Shown in pieces: positions 59,501 through 64,000 of a stretch of DNA of 64,000 nucleotides (positions within the stretch are counted from its first letter, which is position 1; the number at the start of each line of letters is the position of its first letter). The stretch covers positions 5,240,001 to 5,304,000 of the forward strand of contig JABWDB010000005.1 of NCBI GenBank assembly GCA_019614645.1, read 5' to 3'. This DNA comes from Stratiolaelaps scimitus. Its lineage: Eukaryota > Arthropoda > Arachnida > Mesostigmata > Laelapidae. Both the position numbers and the translations under genes were made by a program. The notes under the pieces were generated by a model that was not told where the DNA came from, made no database searches, and saw only the letters and a program-made list of their open reading frames with translations.

Positions 59501-60099
59501 GAAACTACTTCGCTAATCGCGTTCGAACCTTTTGTTCAGGGTCCGGACCAAAGAGGTTGGCTCATGATTACATTGGACGCTGATTTGGATTAAATCGAAT
59601 TTGAAAAGCGATTTCCTAAAAAGAACCTGATGATTCATAAGGCAGCATTAAACTCTCACTCAACGCCGCTTAGCTCTCATACGAAATCTTGAACCCGATT
59701 TATCAGAGTTGATTTGATTGAACAGATTGACATTCGCATTTGTCTAAATATACGAACTTCTTCTGAAGACACTCTTCAGTTAGACATCAGACACAAAGAA
59801 TTTGTTTGTTGCAAAACGACACGTAGTCACCGTATGCCTGCACACGTTACGACTACGTTGCTGTGTGCTCGACTTTCGAACGCTAGTCCCCTAATGTGAT
59901 TAGACCCCTAGACATAAAAAACAAAATAGCACAATAATAAACAGCGAGAGGGAAAAAAAACCGCTGCCCGCTATCTCCCGGACTTCGAGAAAGCTGCCTC
60001 CGACCACCTCCGCGAGCCTCCCGCCCTCAATCCACTGATCCGACAACACTACCGAGATTTGTTCGAAGTCGGAGCGAAAGTTCCGATCCGGCATGTGTG

Positions 60100-63000
60100 C
60101 CGCCCTCTCTGATGCGCGCCTCCCTTGATGTTTCGTTCTTCCCAGACATGTGCAGGCCGGGGTGTCGTGTATGGTGTTGTGAATTCGCTAACTCGCGTCT
60201 AGATACACACTCTGATCTTACTCTCTCTCTCTCTCGCTCGCTATCTCTAGCTATCTATCTCTACCCAAAGAGAGCACTACCGAAAACGGCACCAACACAT
60301 TCGTCTCACTCAGTTTTCTCCGCCGACGGCCGCCAACCAGGCAACCGTTGTTGTGGTTCGCGGGCGGCTGCTGCTGCTGCTGTTGCTGTTACTACTACCA
60401 CCAGCACTAAGATCCACAGCCGCCGCCACCGCCACCGCCGTCAGCAGCTGCAGGAGAGTAGAGCAGGCTGGACAGGAGAGCTGGAGTTGAGTTGCGGAGT
60501 AGCGGAGAACTCCGGAGCCACGACGGCAGGTGGCATTGATAGCGTGAGCAGTAGTGGGCGGCGAATCCGTGAACGGCGCTCAGCTGAACGACGATTGAGG
60601 ACGGCGGTGACGATAGTGACCGTTGGAGTAGCGAGGTCCGAGCGGAGATTGAGCTGCCAGTCGGAAAGGCGACGAGTCCCCTCGATGTTCTTCGACGAGA
60701 ACTCACCTCGGTGTCGCAGAGAGACGATGCGAAAGCGAGACAAAGAAGAAACCGAGTAGCGGCCCCTACTGAAGATCCGTCCCGTAGGAGCAAACCCCGG
60801 TTGATATAGGCGGCCATCGTGAACGCAGGCCGGCCGCTGCGAGCAGGTAGACTGTCGAACAGCGAACAGTGAACTGTCGATGAAGACGCAAGGATCAGGC
60901 ATTGTCGCGCGATTCTGCCGAGGTGCCAGCCGTTTCGGGCGCTCGTTTTTGTTATTCCTATTGTTGTTGCTGTTGTCATTGATCGCTGTTATTGTTGTTA
61001 TTGTCGTTGTCGTTGAAGCCAGATGAGACGTACGTCAGCGGCCACGACGACGATGCGGCACGCAGGTTTCTGACCGCCATCATATGTTGTGCGTTCGTGG
61101 GGGAGAGGGAGACAAAGAGAGCGTCGTTCTATTGAGTGAAACGAGCCAGCCACGCGGAGTGTCGACACCCGGCGAAAATCAGAAGTCAAAGGAAAATGTA
61201 AGCAGCTCTACGAGACGTGTGGAGCTGTGTGCGCGTGTGCCTACATCTATAAATGTACTGTGGCGGCGTTTCGCCCGAGGAACCGCTGTGTCTCTGAAAG
61301 TTTTGTCAAAATCGAAACAGAGCTTCGACGGCCAGCGGCAACCGTGCAACCAGGATCAACACTGCACACAACAGACAGTGGTGTGCCCTACTAGAGTGGA
61401 TCCCACGGATCCACTGCGCGCGCGATTCGCGTGTCGTATGTTGTTGATGATGTTGTTGTTATACACGTCAACACTATAGGCATTGACGTGTCTATATACC
61501 ACGCAGTGGAGTAATACTGTGCGGCTCCCGCCGTTGTATTGTCACCCGGCAGGCATCCAGCCAAGAGCTGTCGCCGAATTACTATTCCTTCAACTAATGC
61601 CAGAAGCACTACTGCTACTGCTATTATACAACGAGTGCTAGTTCCACAAACGTATGCTACCATCCGTATGATTACTGTTCCACATTGCTGCATCCGTCCG
61701 TCACTAGTGAGGAGGATTGCGCGGTGCCCTCACCAGCGAGGGTGCACTGCTAGATAATCCTCTTTCATGCGTGGTGGTTTTGTGGCGAGAATCGCTTCGG
61801 CGTTAGCGTGCGCGCCCACGGTTAGAAGAAGCGCCATACCACTTTCGGCTCGCTTGGATCGACACTGCTCTCAACGACGGGAACTCCTTGTCCAGCTAGT
61901 ATTCCTGCCTGCCTGTCTAAGTATCCGCTAGCAGTTCGTTCGCTTCGTGCTTGCTGACTGGATAGGCTGAACGCCGGCGTAGGCACGACACCTGTGCAAT
62001 TATGGAACTCGGCGGCCGGACCCGCGCGCCTCACCCCTGAGAGAGAAATATCGAGAGTTCGAGACGAGCAACGGCGGCAAAAGCAGCGGTCCTCCAGCTT
62101 TCTAGCGGCCAGCAGAACACACAAGCAGAGGAACGGACAGCAAAGCCAGCTAGAAGCAGAGAGGGCGGCGGTAGAACAAAACAGACCGAACGACAGACAC
62201 CCGCACGCGCTCACACGAACCAGTCACATCGGTAGCACCGCGAACGGCGACCATTGGCGCCGACCACTGCGGCCGAAGCGGACGGCACGTTCTTGCAGCT
62301 TGGCATTGCCGTTACTCGCATGATACACATACTATATTTTGTAGTCGAAACGCCACTGACAACGCCGACAACGTGTAACTGTCACTGCAAGTCACATGGC
62401 GAGAGTATCAAGAAAATAAACTCCAAGCGTCGACAAACCAATCGACACTTGTTCCACTGAGAGACACCGATGGTAGGAAAGAGAGAGGGACAGAGAGAGA
62501 GAGAGAGGCGGAGGGGTGAATGCAACGTATAGATCTACATAGAGTAGAAACTGTACGGTACATCGAGATCAAAACAACAGGATACGACGCTGGGAGAGTC
62601 GCGTGCGTGTGGCAACGATAACAATCAACGTATCAATCTAAAGTAAATTTTCCGGGCTGACTCACAGGCGAGATTTAGCTTCTTCAGTCGCATCTGTCTA
62701 CTGCACACAGAGACGGCGGTGCAGCGTCTGTCTGTGTTTGTTAATTCGTTCTTCTTTGTTTGCGTCGCTGGGTGCGTGATTCCGTGCGTCGTCTGACTAT
62801 GCGCGCGGATAGAACTCGGTGTGTGTGTGTGTGTGTGGTGTTGATGCCGTAGTGTGAAAGGCATCGGGCTCGTCCACCGCCGTCGTCGAGGGCTACGAAG
62901 TCGGCGGGGCAAGTCCACGCGGCGGACCGCTGCCGCCTGCAAACTTGCTACGACAAGCCTATCAGGCAGATATTGTCCTTCGGGGCGCGTACAGTCAGCT

Positions 63001-64000
63001 CGCGTTTTACTTGTGGCTTCTTCGTCGTTACAGAGACATAGACACTCAGGCGAACGCGCCGGTCGAGAGGAGGAAGTCGGAGGGAGAGAGAGTGATAGCA
63101 ACAGACTGACAGAGGAGGAAAGACCATGTGTGCTCTGGTGGCAAGGAGCAGCCTCCACCATCACCACAATAACGACGGCCGCAAACAGCGCACAGCAGCA
63201 GCAACAGCCACCGGAATAGCCAGGACCACGTTGCTAGTCTAGTCTGTGCCAGTGTCGAAGTCACAGCAGCCAAGAGCTGTGAAGGAGACGAGTTATTCTA
63301 TAGCCACAGTGCTCATGCGGCTCGAACCGAACACGCATATGAGAACTGATGTGTGGTGATCTCTGTCTGCACCGAGGCCAGTGACTAGTGGAGATAACCG
63401 AAATGGATTGTATATACGTACAATACATCGCTACGTTGTGCTGATCAGCAAACGGTGAAGACGCATCCTGTCGACAACTGGTGAGGAAGGAGTGGCGAAG
63501 GTCCTTCGAGAAGAGAGGATTTTTCAGAAGAAAGCTTATATGTGAGTTTACCGATTTTGTCCCTGCTATCCGCAGTTTTCAGTGAGAGCTTCAGCGTCAC
63601 GTGTCGTTGGTGGGTGAATCGGCGTGAGTGTGTCCGTGCGTGCGTGTATACTAGTAGATGTGACTAATTATTTTTGTGTGCTTAAAAACAGGCCCACTGG
63701 TGGCTCTTGTGCTTTTGCGCTATTTGAAAGCAAATATCCAGCACAATATCGTCGGTTAGCTAGGCGGTCCGCCTCCGCCCGTAATGTCCTACATTGTCGT
63801 CTCGACCAGTTGACTCTCCCACCGGTTCCTGCCAATGTTATGAACGAACGCAACAGTGAACTGTCGTAGAGTGAAGCTCAACAGTTGGAGTTGACTTTGA
63901 CTAAAATCCGTACCATCCAATTTCTTTGAGCCAACGTGCCGTGTGTACACCATCTGCTGGGAGGAAGTATCGTGGATACGACAAGCGCAGCAGTTGTCAG
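60100..64000. promoter_or_regulatory. GC-rich, CAG/GA-repeat-rich region, presumed 5' end of a gene beyond the window
   Basis: From about 60.1 kb base composition shifts to GC and CpG richness, with (CT)n at 60220, (CTG)n and CAG runs at 60366-60460, GA runs at 62485-62510 and 63070-63100, and (GT)n at 62818-62838. ORFs up to 220 codons occur on both strands but are repeats of Arg, Ser, Ala or Gln with no domain. This matches promoters and long 5' UTRs of large arthropod genes. Direction is unknown; the + strand has several donor-like GTGAGT sites (for example near 63542). One SINE tip lies at 62648. Confidence 0.4.
62648..62690 (-). mobile_element. SINE 3' tip copy, diverged
   Basis: The reverse complement ends in CTGTGAGTCAGCCCGGAAAA, a variant of the shared SINE tip GGCTGAGAGTCAGCCCG-AAA. 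Confidence 0.35.

Larger units (their letters stand above)
52930..60095. other. Intergenic DNA with TE relics only
   Basis: Apart from the SINE at 54894-55065 and the non-LTR 3' end at 56335-56575, I recognise nothing. ORFs such as 57207-57635 on the - strand (142 codons) have no domain, no splice context and AT-rich composition. Confidence 0.4.

Noticed and set aside
60097..60759. 220-codon + strand ORF, with 190- and 153-codon - strand ORFs over the same DNA
   Set aside because: GC-rich repeats leave several frames open at once on both strands; the products are Arg/Ser/Ala-rich without domains.
62625..63167. 180-codon - strand ORF
   Set aside because: Its Ser/Leu/His repeat content comes from GT and GA microsatellites; it overlaps open frames on the other strand.

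Overview
The window is eukaryotic, almost certainly arthropod nuclear DNA. Genes are sparse and split by short introns with GT/AG junctions. There are many (TA)n, (GA)n and (CAG)n microsatellites, and decayed LINE and SINE copies are scattered throughout. A chelicerate, perhaps a mite, would fit the mix of secreted chymotrypsin-fold proteases and microsatellites, but nothing read here proves the taxon.

Three protein genes can be built with confidence. (1) A five-exon cornichon (CNIH/cni) gene on the + strand at 46404-51539 encodes 140 residues; it is a COPII cargo adaptor of the early secretory pathway. (2) An intronless secreted chymotrypsin-fold serine protease lies on the - strand at 14929-15798 (289 residues). 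It has a complete catalytic triad but an unusual zymogen cleavage site (Trp-Ile) and an Asn where trypsins have Asp189. A frameshifted tandem copy lies about 1 kb beyond its 3' end at 13092-13885. (3) A three-exon gene on the - strand at 38710-39746 encodes a 158-residue secreted protein with 12 cysteines followed by a Cys-free tail. It vaguely resembles antistasin-type protease inhibitors and is assembled here only from splice signals and reading frame.

Layout: 1-13 kb is repeat-rich intergenic DNA holding 3' fragments of a CR1-like LINE, an RNase H remnant, a possible integrase remnant and a 64-bp-arm palindrome beside a (TA)n tract. The protease pair occupies 13-16 kb. From 16 to 34.8 kb there is almost no recognisable gene, only weak ORFs, microsatellites and a second (TA)n-centred palindrome. 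From 34.9 to 36.3 kb lies the best CR1-like LINE copy (decayed reverse transcriptase plus C-terminal region). The cysteine-rich gene follows at 38.7-39.7 kb, and a second non-LTR reverse transcriptase type (IRPIA / QLG / GVQQGDP boxes) at 40.7-41.3 kb. A GC- and CpG-rich stretch (45.1-46.4 kb) leads into cornichon. A possible frame-broken proline-rich secreted peptide sits at 52.0-52.3 kb. The last 4 kb (60.1-64 kb) are again GC-rich, CAG/GA-repeat-rich and without convincing protein coding, like the 5' end of a gene lying beyond the window.

The genes do not form a pathway. A secreted protease and a possible secreted protease inhibitor share the window, but they are about 23 kb apart and no functional link is shown. 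All gene models come from reading the sequence alone; no alignment or database search was run.
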